DNA from: Treponema sp. UBA4328
Lineage (GTDB): Bacteria > Spirochaetota > Spirochaetia > Treponematales > Treponemataceae
Reading direction: 5' to 3'
DNA: 14,637 nt
NCBI GenBank assembly: GCA_002394465.1
Contig: DGTU01000089.1
Span: forward strand, 1 to 14,637
The notes under the pieces were generated by a model that was not told the origin of the DNA, made no database searches, and saw only the letters and a list, made by a program, of their open reading frames with translations. The position numbers and the translations under genes are program-made. Below, in pieces: positions 6,989-14,154 of the stretch; the first letter of the stretch is position 1, and each line of letters starts with the position of its first letter.

Positions 6989-7279
6989 TTATCTTTTTCC
7001 TTCGTACCAGTCTGCGAGTATATGCCAGTTTTTAATCAGTTCTTCAGTCATTTTCCGGGATGACGGAGATTCATTTCCCTGGTTTTTGTCCGGATGATAG
7101 AATTTTAACTTCTGGTGATAGATTTTTTTTGCTTCTTCGTAGGTAAAATTAACCGAAATACCAAAACCCTCAAAAGCCTTTTTTACTTCAGGAGGCATAT
7201 CGAGCTGCTCCTTTGTGTAAATATGTCCGCTTTCAAGGGTTTCGTTCAGTAAATCACCTAATTTATCATACATTCCCAT
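6989..7279 (-). CDS. Small J-domain (DnaJ-like) protein
   Basis: A 96-residue protein whose C-terminal half is a J domain: helix II with EEAKKIYHQKLKFY, then the invariant HPD (62-64) in YHPDKNQ, then helix III (KMTEELIKNWHILADWY). The HPD loop stimulates the ATPase of a DnaK/Hsp70 partner. The N-terminal 40 residues are not of a known type, and the Gly/Phe, zinc-finger and C-terminal client domains of true DnaJ are missing, so this is a class III-type co-chaperone or a specialised adaptor. Two ATG codons are possible (7279 and 7273 as first base); neither has a clear Shine-Dalgarno sequence. It lies 20 bases after glgC on the same strand, so it is likely translated from the glgC mRNA. The client is unknown. 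Confidence 0.75.
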   Translation of the reverse strand: MGMYDKLGDLLNETLESGHIYTKEQLDMPPEVKKAFEGFGISVNFTYEEAKKIYHQKLKFYHPDKNQGNESPSSRKMTEELIKNWHILADWYEGKR

Positions 7280-7299
7280 GCTGGTGCGGCGGGGATAAA

Positions 7300-8583
7300 T
7301 TAAATTACTGTTCCGGAAGGAATTACGGCACCCTTACGGATAACGATGATTCCGTCTGCACTGTAGAACAGTCCGTGATCTCCGTCATCGTATTTGTTTC
7401 CGTCAACGTTAATCCTTACATCGTCACCGATAGCTGCATCCTTGTCTATGATCGTCTGACTGATCCTGCAGTTTTTACCGATACCGATGTTCGGACGCTT
7501 TGTCTTTTCGTTTTCTTTTTTCTCTTCGTCGCTTTCGTAGAAGTCTGCACCCATTACGATTACGCCGTCAAGTTCTGTTCCGACTTCGATCGTAGAACGT
7601 ACTCCGATTACAGAGCGCTTGAGCTTGCACTTTGAAATTACACAGCCTTCAGATGTAAGGGAATTCTCGATTGCAGCATCATTGATTTTTGAAGGCGGCA
7701 GGTTACGCATGTGAGTGTAAATCGGCTGTACTGCATCGTAGAGATCGAATGCAGGATGATAGTTTGTGAGGTCAAGGGTTGCATTGTAGAACGTGCGGAT
7801 TGTACCGATGTCTTCCCAGTATCCGTCAAAGATATATGAATTGACCTTTTTGTTCTTGATTGAACGCGGAATGATTTCCTTACCGAAGTCTGTAAACTCA
7901 TTGTCCAGGGCTTCTTCCATAGTCTTTGCGTTGAAAATATAGATACCCATTGAGGCAAGGTATTCTTTTTCAGGAGGAAGGTCTCCGCGTGAGTTCTTTG
8001 GAATTTTCCAGTCAGAAATGTCCTTGTCCGGAGCCGGTTTTTCCTGGAAGGCAGTAATGCGTTTTTTGGAATCAATCTGCATGATTCCGAATCCGCTTGC
8101 ATCGCGGCGGTTAACTGCTGTAGTTGCAATCGTAATGTCAGCACCGCTTTTTATGTGGCTGTCCATGAATTCCTTGAGGTCCATCCTGTAGAGCTGGTCG
8201 CCTGAAAGAATGATGTAATGTGTCGGATTCTGGCTCTTGAAGTGAATCATGTTCTTGCGTACGGCATCTGCAGTTCCTTCGAACCATCCTGAATGTTCCA
8301 GTGTCTGTTCTGCAGCAAGGATTTCAACGAAGCCGCCTGAGAAATGATCAAAATTATATGTGTGAGTGATGTGATGATGAAGTGAAGCTGAATTAAACTG
8401 GGTAAGAAGGTAAATCTTCCTGTATCCGGAATTAATGCAGTTTGAAATTGGTATGTCAACGATTCTGTATTTTCCGCCGAACGGTACTGCCGGCTTTGAG
8501 CGTTCCTTGGTAAGCGGGTAGAGGCGTGTTCCTTTTCCTCCGCCAAGAATGATTGCAATTACGCGTGGTTCTTTTGTATCCAT
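7300..8583 (-). CDS. glgC: Glucose-1-phosphate adenylyltransferase (ADP-glucose pyrophosphorylase)
   Basis: The enzyme makes ADP-glucose and pyrophosphate from ATP and glucose-1-phosphate, the first committed step of glycogen synthesis in the cytoplasm. The 427-residue length is normal. Visible motifs are GGGKGTRLYPLT (14-25), SKPAVPFGGKYRIVDIP (29-45), WFEGTADAVR (100-109), GDQLYRMD (128-135), FQEKP (179-183) and GYWEDIGT (254-261), followed by a left-handed beta-helix domain. TQFNSASL (61-68), GFVEILAAEQT (84-94), GADFYESDEE (345-354) and the end GAVIPSGTVI resemble the cyanobacterial/plant lineage more than the enterobacterial one. The start has an AGGAG site 8 bases upstream and a good promoter. 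No other glycogen gene is present in the window. Confidence 0.93.
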   Translation of the reverse strand: MDTKEPRVIAIILGGGKGTRLYPLTKERSKPAVPFGGKYRIVDIPISNCINSGYRKIYLLTQFNSASLHHHITHTYNFDHFSGGFVEILAAEQTLEHSGWFEGTADAVRKNMIHFKSQNPTHYIILSGDQLYRMDLKEFMDSHIKSGADITIATTAVNRRDASGFGIMQIDSKKRITAFQEKPAPDKDISDWKIPKNSRGDLPPEKEYLASMGIYIFNAKTMEEALDNEFTDFGKEIIPRSIKNKKVNSYIFDGYWEDIGTIRTFYNATLDLTNYHPAFDLYDAVQPIYTHMRNLPPSKINDAAIENSLTSEGCVISKCKLKRSVIGVRSTIEVGTELDGVIVMGADFYESDEEKKENEKTKRPNIGIGKNCRISQTIIDKDAAIGDDVRINVDGNKYDDGDHGLFYSADGIIVIRKGAVIPSGTVI

Positions 8584-8621
8584 TTTTATGTCTCCTGAAT
8601 TATTTTTAACTCTTCCCTTTA

Positions 8622-8650
8622 ATTATAAATCTTAAATTCACTATTCGCAA
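8622..8650 (-). promoter_or_regulatory. Promoter of glgC
   Basis: Read on the minus strand: TTGCGA (8645-8650), a 17-base spacer and a perfect TATAAT (8622-8627). The predicted start is near 8615, leaving a leader of about 30 bases with AGGAG at 8592-8596. The -35 element lies directly beside the EAL-gene stop codon, and no terminator separates the two genes, so read-through from the EAL gene is also possible. Confidence 0.65.
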
Positions 8651-8651
8651 A

Positions 8652-10145
8652 TTATTTATTCACCGATTCAGCAAGAAAAACTTCAAAGTCTTTTTCACTC
8701 ATCGGTTTAGCGTAATAATATCCCTGAGCGATGTCACAGCCCATACCTTTAAGCAGTTCACTCTGTTCTGCAGTTTCAACGCCTTCTGCAACAGTAACGA
8801 GCTTTAGTTCCTTTGCCATACGGATTACTGACCTTATTATTATCTGTTCCCGTTCAGATTCCGTTGCAAGGAATTCCTTGTCCAGCTTGATGACGTTTGC
8901 CGGTATGTCCTTTAAAAGCGCAAGGGATGAAAAGCCTGAACCGAAATCATCTACGGAAATGTCAAAGCCTGCTTTCTTGATTTCATTCATTACCTTGAGA
9001 AGGCGTTCCTTGTTATCCATCATCAGGCTTTCTGTAAGCTCAATTTCTATCTGGCTCGGCCATATTGCGTATTTTGAAGCAATGTTGACGTATTCGCGTA
9101 CGAGGTTCGGGTTATAAAGCTGGAGGCGCGAAAGATTGCATGAAATGGTTATAGGAAAGGCCGGATGCTCCGGTGTTCCTGACTTGTTCCATCTGTCGAT
9201 CATGCGGCATACGTTTTCAAATACGAGTTTGTCGATTTTGGCAATGAAGCCGTTTTTTTCAAAAAGCGGAATGAACATTCCCGGCGGAATGAGCCCCTTT
9301 GTCCTGTGATTCCAGCGTACGAGGGCTTCAGCACCGATTAATTTTGAATCTGTAAAATTAAACTTCGGCTGATAATAAACTACAAACTCGTTGTCTTCGT
9401 AAGCACGGCTCATGTCGAGGGTTATGGTCCGTTCTTTTTCCTTGTCGATGTCTATTGCACCTTCAAAGAAAGTTATCCGCTTCGGAAACAGGCCTTTTTT
9501 GCCTGTCAGCCTTGCCGTATTTGCCCGTTCAATCATCCGGTCGAGGTTTTCAGACGGATCCGTGATTACGTAAACTCCTGCGCTGAATTCAATCTGATAA
9601 TTATACGGGAATATCTTTGAAACGGCGGCCTGTATGTTCGTAAGGTTCAGGACATAGTCTTCAATAACCGGCCTCTGTGAAGCCTTTATGAGAACGGTAA
9701 AATTGTCCTGATAGTTCTGGCAGAAAAGGGTTCCTTCCGGTGCATTGTGTACAAAATGGTCCGTGAGTTCAACAAGTACTGAATTTGCGACTGTCGTCCC
9801 GAAAGAGTCCGTAATGTACCTGAAATTATTGATATCAAGGGAAATAAGTGAATATTCGTCTTTAGCAGCCGTTTTGAGGACCCTTGCAGCTTCCGGCTTG
9901 AATTTTTTTGGCATCGGAAGACCTGTAAGTTCGTTTACGCAGGAAAGGTTCCATATGTATCTGCGGGATTTTCTGGATGTCCAGATTACGAAGAGGCATA
10001 CGAGGGTTGCAAAGGCAATTACTATGTAGACTACCGGGTCCCTGTAAGCCTTGCCTGAAAGCGAAAACTGTGCTCCTTCTGCATGAGAAAAATATGTCAG
10101 GAGAAAAAATATAAATGCAGAAAAGTATTTTTTTATGCGGGGCAT
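8652..10145 (-). CDS. Membrane-anchored c-di-GMP phosphodiesterase (degenerate GGDEF plus EAL)
   Basis: A 497-residue protein. The N-terminus has a hydrophobic segment with a possible signal cleavage after SHA22, a short periplasmic part, a membrane helix (about 38-56) and a basic anchor (SRKSRRY). The GGDEF-like domain (about 70-225) has NYQDNF (144-149) where GGDEF should be, so no cyclase activity is expected. The EAL domain (about 240-490) keeps every expected catalytic and metal residue: EAL in GAEALVRW (271-278), Asn337, ELTE (369-372), DDFGSG (399-404), Lys420/Asp422 in IKLDKEF, Glu454 in VAEGVET and Gln474 in QGYYYAKP. It should cut c-di-GMP to pGpG. I chose the ATG at 10145 because AGGA lies 8 bases upstream; an in-frame TTG at 10178 is upstream of the ribosome site. 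It is divergent from the flagellar rod operon. Confidence 0.88.
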   Translation of the reverse strand: MPRIKKYFSAFIFFLLTYFSHAEGAQFSLSGKAYRDPVVYIVIAFATLVCLFVIWTSRKSRRYIWNLSCVNELTGLPMPKKFKPEAARVLKTAAKDEYSLISLDINNFRYITDSFGTTVANSVLVELTDHFVHNAPEGTLFCQNYQDNFTVLIKASQRPVIEDYVLNLTNIQAAVSKIFPYNYQIEFSAGVYVITDPSENLDRMIERANTARLTGKKGLFPKRITFFEGAIDIDKEKERTITLDMSRAYEDNEFVVYYQPKFNFTDSKLIGAEALVRWNHRTKGLIPPGMFIPLFEKNGFIAKIDKLVFENVCRMIDRWNKSGTPEHPAFPITISCNLSRLQLYNPNLVREYVNIASKYAIWPSQIEIELTESLMMDNKERLLKVMNEIKKAGFDISVDDFGSGFSSLALLKDIPANVIKLDKEFLATESEREQIIIRSVIRMAKELKLVTVAEGVETAEQSELLKGMGCDIAQGYYYAKPMSEKDFEVFLAESVNK

Positions 10146-10153
10146 CAGGGAAT

Positions 10154-10157
10154 TCCT
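10154..10157 (-). promoter_or_regulatory. Ribosome binding site that fixes the EAL-gene start
   Basis: On the minus strand AGGA precedes the ATG at 10145 by 8 bases. This rules against the in-frame TTG at 10178, which lies upstream of the site and close to the promoter -10. Confidence 0.6.
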
Positions 10158-10166
10158 ATATTTAAA

Positions 10167-10195
10167 ATTATAATTCAACTTTATTAAAAAAACAA
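10167..10195 (-). promoter_or_regulatory. Promoter of the EAL phosphodiesterase gene
   Basis: Read on the minus strand: TTGTTT (10190-10195), a 17-base spacer and a perfect TATAAT (10167-10172). The predicted start is near 10160, about 15 bases before the ATG. It is only 11 bases from the putative sigma-28 promoter of the opposite strand. Confidence 0.6.
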
Positions 10196-10206
10196 AAATT
10201 ACTTTC

Positions 10207-10234
10207 TAAACATCACGTTTTTATTTTCCGATAA
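10207..10234 (+). promoter_or_regulatory. Sigma-28 (FliA)-type promoter of the flgF operon
   Basis: TAAA (10207-10210), a 16-base spacer and TCCGATAA (10227-10234) match the flagellar sigma factor consensus TAAA-N15-GCCGATAA at 11 of 12 bases, with one extra spacer base. Transcription would start near 10242, some 50 bases before flgF. A short inverted repeat CACTT-TTAT-AAGTG (10252-10265) lies in the predicted leader and might be an operator or only chance. Confidence 0.65.
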
Positions 10235-10283
10235 TTAAATAACTGAAAATACACTTTTATAAGTGAAGACCTTAAGGTGGGAA

Positions 10284-10290
10284 AAGGGGG
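10284..10290 (+). promoter_or_regulatory. Ribosome binding site that fixes the flgF start
   Basis: AAGGGGG ends 4 bases before the ATG at 10295. A GTG at 10277 in the same frame lies upstream of it and would add only six non-conserved residues. Confidence 0.65.
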
Positions 10291-10294
10291 AAAT

Positions 10295-11089
10295 ATGATT
10301 CGAGGATGGTATATCGGTTCAAGCGGAATGAATGCTCAGCAGCAGCGCCTGGACACAATATCAAACAACCTTGCAAATGTTGATACTGCCGGCTTTAAGC
10401 GTGACGAGACTGTTTCAAAGACTTTCTCAGAACTGCTTTTAAGGCGCACTGAGGCAGACGGTCAGTACAAAACACCGTTCGGTTCGGCAGATGCAGCTCC
10501 GATTATCGGTAATCTCGGTCTGGGCGTAGAGACCAATGAAAACTATACGGTTTTTGCACAGGGCTCTTACCGTGATACAGAAGCAAAGACAGACATTGCA
10601 CTTTCAGAAAAAGGTTTTTTTGCAGTTGAAACTCCATCTGGTGAACGCTATACAAGAAACGGAAACTTTATTCTCGGCAAGGAAGGAATCCTCGAAACAA
10701 AAGAAGGTTTCCCTCTGCTTGGAGAAAACGGAATAATCCGCCTTGAAGATGATAAATTTACAGTAAATGAAGACGGAATCATTACGGACCACGACGGCAA
10801 TCTCGTTGACCGCATCAAAATCGTACGCTTTGAGGATGAACGGTACCTCAAAAAGCAGGGAAGCAGCCTCTGGAACGCTACAGAGTGGTCAGGCGATGCA
10901 TATATTGCAGAAGGAAACGAGCGTCCGAGAATGATCCAGGGATATCTTGAAACCAGCAACGTAAATGTTGTCAATGAAATGGTAAAGATGATTGAAGTTA
11001 ACAGGGCATATGAAGCAAACCAGAAGAGCATCCAGAGTGAAGATTCGATGATGCAGACACTGTGGACTAAGGTTGCCCTTGCAAGATAA
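10295..11089 (+). CDS. flgF: Flagellar basal-body rod protein FlgF
   Basis: A 264-residue rod protein of the FlgG family, secreted by the flagellar export apparatus; it forms part of the proximal rod of the periplasmic flagella. The N-terminal helix has the family signature (IGSSGMNAQQQRLDTISNNL, then ANVDTAGFKR), and the C-terminal helix has LETSNVNVVNEMVKMIEVNR followed by AYEANQKSIQ. Both ends pair as a coiled coil in the assembled rod. The gene after it matches distal-rod FlgG better, so this first member is called FlgF; in some spirochaete annotations the pair is named flgG-1 and flgG-2. It is the first gene of the operon, with a sigma-28-like promoter upstream. Confidence 0.88.
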   Translation: MIRGWYIGSSGMNAQQQRLDTISNNLANVDTAGFKRDETVSKTFSELLLRRTEADGQYKTPFGSADAAPIIGNLGLGVETNENYTVFAQGSYRDTEAKTDIALSEKGFFAVETPSGERYTRNGNFILGKEGILETKEGFPLLGENGIIRLEDDKFTVNEDGIITDHDGNLVDRIKIVRFEDERYLKKQGSSLWNATEWSGDAYIAEGNERPRMIQGYLETSNVNVVNEMVKMIEVNRAYEANQKSIQSEDSMMQTLWTKVALAR

Positions 11090-11112
11090 GTTTTGAAAAG
11101 GAGAAGTAAAAA

Positions 11113-11907
11113 ATGGTAAGAAGTTTGTGGACGGCAGCAACTGGAATGAACGGTCAGCAGTCAAATCTCGACGTTATTTCCAACAACCTTTCAAACGTAA
11201 ATACTACGGGCTTCAAGCAGCAGCGTGCTGAATTTGAAGACCTCATCTATCAGAACGTAAAGCTTGCAGGAACACCGGCAACTGAAGATACTGTAACTCC
11301 GGTTGGAATCCAGCAGGGAGCCGGAACAAAGGTTGCAGCCACACAGCGTGTATTTACACAGGGATCACTGCAGAATACAGGCGTTGATACGGACGTTGCA
11401 ATCGTGGGAGACGGTTTCTTCCGCGTTCAGACATATGACGGCGGATATGCCTATACAAGGGACGGTTCATTCAAGGTTGATATGAACGGTCAGCTTGTAA
11501 ACTCAAACGGACTCCGCGTAATGCCGGAAGTAATCCTCCCGGAAGGCTTTGACATTCATTCCCTTACGGTAACGGATACAGGCCGCGTAACGGTAAAAAT
11601 CTTCGGACAGGATGATCCTGTAGACGTTGCACAGCTTGAACTTTACAGATTCCCGAACAATGCGGGTCTCGAAGCTCACGGTGATAACCTTTATACGGTA
11701 ACTGCAGCCAGCGGCGAAGCCGTTCCGGGACGTCCTGGATTTGAAGGCTTCGGTGTTACAAAACACAAGTTCGTTGAAATGAGCAACGTTTCTGTCGTAA
11801 ACGAAATGGTACAGATGATCGTAGCACAGAGGGCATACGAGTTTAACTCAAAGGCAATCCAGACTACGGATTCAATGCTTTCTACGGCAGTAAACCTTAA
11901 GCGCTAG
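11113..11907 (+). CDS. flgG: Flagellar basal-body distal rod protein FlgG
   Basis: A 264-residue distal rod protein, close to the usual length of FlgG. It begins MVRSLWTAATGMNGQQSNLD and continues VISNNLSNVNTTGFKQQR, the standard FlgG opening, with FEDLIYQNVK after it. It ends with EMSNVSVVNEMVQMIVAQRA followed by YEFNSKAIQTTDSML. The middle holds a beta-rich domain with GDGFFRVQT and YTRDGSF, shared with FlgE and FlgF. AAGGAG lies 9 bases before the ATG, 23 bases after the flgF stop. FlgG polymerises after FlgB, FlgC and FlgF to make the driveshaft between motor and hook. Confidence 0.95.
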   Translation: MVRSLWTAATGMNGQQSNLDVISNNLSNVNTTGFKQQRAEFEDLIYQNVKLAGTPATEDTVTPVGIQQGAGTKVAATQRVFTQGSLQNTGVDTDVAIVGDGFFRVQTYDGGYAYTRDGSFKVDMNGQLVNSNGLRVMPEVILPEGFDIHSLTVTDTGRVTVKIFGQDDPVDVAQLELYRFPNNAGLEAHGDNLYTVTAASGEAVPGRPGFEGFGVTKHKFVEMSNVSVVNEMVQMIVAQRAYEFNSKAIQTTDSMLSTAVNLKR

Positions 11908-11952
11908 GAATAAGTGAGCCTTAAGTTCAAATATTAAAAAGGAGTTTTTTAT

Positions 11953-12468
11953 ATGATAACAGGCGGAATCAGTGCAATAACAAACGGCAATGCAGCATTA
12001 AACTCTGCAAAGCTCAAGTCTGAAAGATCGGACTTTGATAAACTTGTCAATGATATAAAAAACTCCGCCGGAGAGGGAATGAACCTCGCCGGTTCACAGG
12101 TATCGCGCGACGGAAGACTGAACGGAGACTATACTTCCGGTTTTGCAGGAACCTTTACTTCTAAGCAGGATAAAACAGCACGTCCGCGCGGGGCTGCTGC
12201 AAACCAGTCAAATCCAAACGTAAAGCCAAAAACAATAGACAGAACTTCAAAGCTCTATGAAAAGTCACTCGAAATGGAATCTTATGTCGTCAAGATGATG
12301 ATTTCACAGATGAGAAAGACAGTCATGAAGGCAGATTCTACAGACAATAAATATGCCCGTCAGGTATATGAAGACATGCTCTATGATGAATATGCAACAA
12401 TGATGACAAAGAATGCCGGCTTCGGACTTGCAGACCAGATGTATCTCCAGCTGTATCAGGGCGAATAA
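11953..12468 (+). CDS. flgJ: Rod-binding protein, FlgJ N-terminal type (no muramidase domain)
   Basis: A 171-residue protein in line with flgF and flgG (45 bases after flgG, AAGGAG 8 bases before the ATG). The first 95 residues are polar and low in order (NSA, GSQVSRDGRLNGDY, PRGAAANQSNPN). The C-terminal part (about 100-171) has the rod-binding fold: LEMESYVVKMMISQMRKTVM, then YARQVYEDMLYDEYATMM and a closing GFGLADQMYLQL. This matches the N-terminal rod-capping domain of FlgJ (Rod-binding family). The peptidoglycan-hydrolase half of enterobacterial FlgJ is missing, as is common outside gamma- and beta-proteobacteria. Its role is probably rod cap or assembly scaffold; a separate hydrolase would be needed to open the cell wall. 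Confidence 0.85.
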   Translation: MITGGISAITNGNAALNSAKLKSERSDFDKLVNDIKNSAGEGMNLAGSQVSRDGRLNGDYTSGFAGTFTSKQDKTARPRGAAANQSNPNVKPKTIDRTSKLYEKSLEMESYVVKMMISQMRKTVMKADSTDNKYARQVYEDMLYDEYATMMTKNAGFGLADQMYLQLYQGE

Positions 12469-12469
12469 C

Positions 12470-12487
12470 GTTTTCGCAAAACTTTTC
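12470..12487 (+). terminator. Weak possible terminator after the flgF operon
   Basis: GTTTT (12470-12474), loop CGC and AAAAC (12478-12482), then TTTTC. The 5-bp stem is AT-rich and the T run short. It lies in the 21-base gap to the convergent gene, and part of it would serve only weakly. Confidence 0.3.
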
Positions 12488-12489
12488 CT

Positions 12490-13920
12490 TTATTGCTTAA
12501 AGTAAAATTTCACTGGAGGATACCATGAAATATTTACAATATAGTATGGATAATCCTTGAAGTCTGAATCTGCTTCATCTTCCATATTTGTAACGTAGCA
12601 AATATTAGTTTCATTATCTAAATTCGTAATTAGTTTTTTACGGTCATAAAAGATTGCAGAAGCCCACATTTCTGATATACCATAATTAAGAATTCTGTTG
12701 TCTGGATATAGATAAGCAAGAGTCCATGGTATATGCCCGTGTATATTTTCACCAAACTTGAAAACTGTACTGTCTGATATTTTTTCGTTCATTAGAGCTT
12801 CAAAATCAGACTTTGCCTGTGCATAGTTTTTTTCTTTATAAAATGATTTAGCAATATTTGAACTTGTACATATGACGCCTGCAAGAGTTAGTATTAATAA
12901 TATTGTTTTGTGTTTTTTGAATTCATTGTATGCAAAAGTAATGAAGAAAATTACAAAGATGCTTAATGGAAATAGATATCTTTCATAGAATACAGGCTGC
13001 ATTAGCAGGGAAATTATTGTCGCACTTAAAATGAGCAGCAGTGGTGTTATAAGACATATTAAATTAAATGAGGCATTTAGATTTCCCTGATGTATTTTAG
13101 AAATACACTTTTTAAGGCATAAAGATAAAATTAAGAGAGCTATAAATTTCCAAACATTGACCATAGGAATTATTGAAGTAAAAAATCCGAATAATATTTT
13201 AAAAGTCACAGGTTCAATCCAGTAACCCTTAGAAACCTCTGAAACCTGCCTTATTACAACACTTGCCCATGGTAAATATAGAATTACTCCGAGTACAGCA
13301 CTGATTAAAACATTACGAATTAGTTTTTTATCTTTTTTGATGCATAAAATACTTATAAGAATAAAATTTATGGCAAGACCAAAAGCTGTCCAATATTGAC
13401 TGTAAGCTCCAAATTCTGCAAAAAGGACATAAAGCAGAAAGTATTTGAGGTTACCTTTTTTAATGATGTAATAGGAGCAGATACAGCACAACATACAAAA
13501 AAGCATACACCACGAGTACATTCGTATTTCAACTGCAAATTCGAATACAGAATAAAATGAAAGTAAAAGCGAATTGAAAAGTATACTGTATTTGGATGAA
13601 AATTCTTTAGAGAAGAACAAATGTGAAATGCAAAGAATACTGATAACAGGAATAGCAGATACAATTTTTGCAGCTGTAACGGATCCTGGGAACATCATCA
13701 TTGCAATTTTCAGTATCAGATAATATAAAGGCGGGTGAACATCACCAGCAGTTACGGTAATGATATCTGAAACGGGAAGAAGCAGAATAGTTCTTGTAAA
13801 ATATTCATCAATTTGGCAAACCAAATGATTAAGAGGAGTTACTAATAAATAACCTAAAAATAGAACAGATAATACAAGAAAAAATATTCCCAATAAATCT
13901 TTATTATTTTTGTAAAGCAT
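12490..13920 (-). CDS. GT-C membrane glycosyltransferase, GT39-like
   Basis: A 476-residue polytopic membrane protein with about ten helices up to residue 355 and a soluble C-terminal domain (about 356-476). The first extracytoplasmic loop holds an acidic DEYF motif (38-41) after helix 1 and GDVHPPLYY (59-67); EIRMYSW (131-137) and YERYLFP (312-318) follow. These are marks of the GT39/PMT-like GT-C group, which moves a sugar from a polyprenyl-phosphate donor to a lipid, glycan or protein on the outer face of the inner membrane; the acidic residue in the first loop is the expected catalytic base. Donor and acceptor are unknown. The DNA is AT-rich (17/60 and 21/60 GC in two lines sampled, against 31/60 in one flgG line), there is no Shine-Dalgarno site before the ATG, and only a weak promoter-like pair (TTCAAT at 13961-13966, TATTAA at 13938-13943). 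It converges on the flagellar operon. Confidence 0.75.
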   Translation of the reverse strand: MLYKNNKDLLGIFFLVLSVLFLGYLLVTPLNHLVCQIDEYFTRTILLLPVSDIITVTAGDVHPPLYYLILKIAMMMFPGSVTAAKIVSAIPVISILCISHLFFSKEFSSKYSILFNSLLLSFYSVFEFAVEIRMYSWCMLFCMLCCICSYYIIKKGNLKYFLLYVLFAEFGAYSQYWTAFGLAINFILISILCIKKDKKLIRNVLISAVLGVILYLPWASVVIRQVSEVSKGYWIEPVTFKILFGFFTSIIPMVNVWKFIALLILSLCLKKCISKIHQGNLNASFNLICLITPLLLILSATIISLLMQPVFYERYLFPLSIFVIFFITFAYNEFKKHKTILLILTLAGVICTSSNIAKSFYKEKNYAQAKSDFEALMNEKISDSTVFKFGENIHGHIPWTLAYLYPDNRILNYGISEMWASAIFYDRKKLITNLDNETNICYVTNMEDEADSDFKDYPYYIVNISWYPPVKFYFKQ

Positions 13921-14064
13921 GTTTAGATTTTTTATTTTTAATATTAATATTTATTTCTAAATTGAACTTTCATGTACGGGATTTAGAAAACAAGATGTTT
14001 TAGTGAACATTCGCTGATGATTTTATTGATGTTTATTGAGGCATTCCTGTTACGACCATCATTT

Positions 14065-14091
14065 AAAAAAAAATGAGGGATATGCCTCCAT
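14065..14091 (-). terminator. Possible terminator after the partial glycosyltransferase gene
   Basis: On the minus strand ATGGAGG and CCTCAT form an imperfect stem (one bulged G) around a CATATC loop, and nine T follow. It lies about 65 bases beyond the stop at 14155, in the right place to end that transcript before the GT39-like gene. The rest of the 234-base gap (13921-14154) is AT-rich and shows no gene. Confidence 0.4.
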
Positions 14092-14154
14092 CATACTGCA
14101 TAATTGGTTTTAAACTAACAATATGAAAATTGTCAAACTGAGGAAGTTTAATAA

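Noticed and set aside
7213..7635. A 140-residue open frame on the plus strand across the glgC and J-domain genes
   Set aside because: It lies antisense to two well-supported genes, has no ribosome site and shows no family features; it is a shadow frame.
10258..10263. TATAAG as a sigma-70 -10 for flgF
   Set aside because: The expected -35 position holds TTAAAT, a weak match, while the sigma-28 motif upstream is much better; it could still be a minor promoter.
10146..10294. A sigma-54 promoter for flgF that might be driven by the nearby NtrC-like protein
   Set aside because: No GG-N10-GC pair with the expected flanks was found in the intergenic region.
13921..14154. A small gene in the AT-rich gap between the two glycosyltransferase genes
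   Set aside because: No frame with a start, ribosome site and reasonable length is visible on either strand; only a terminator-like hairpin stands out.
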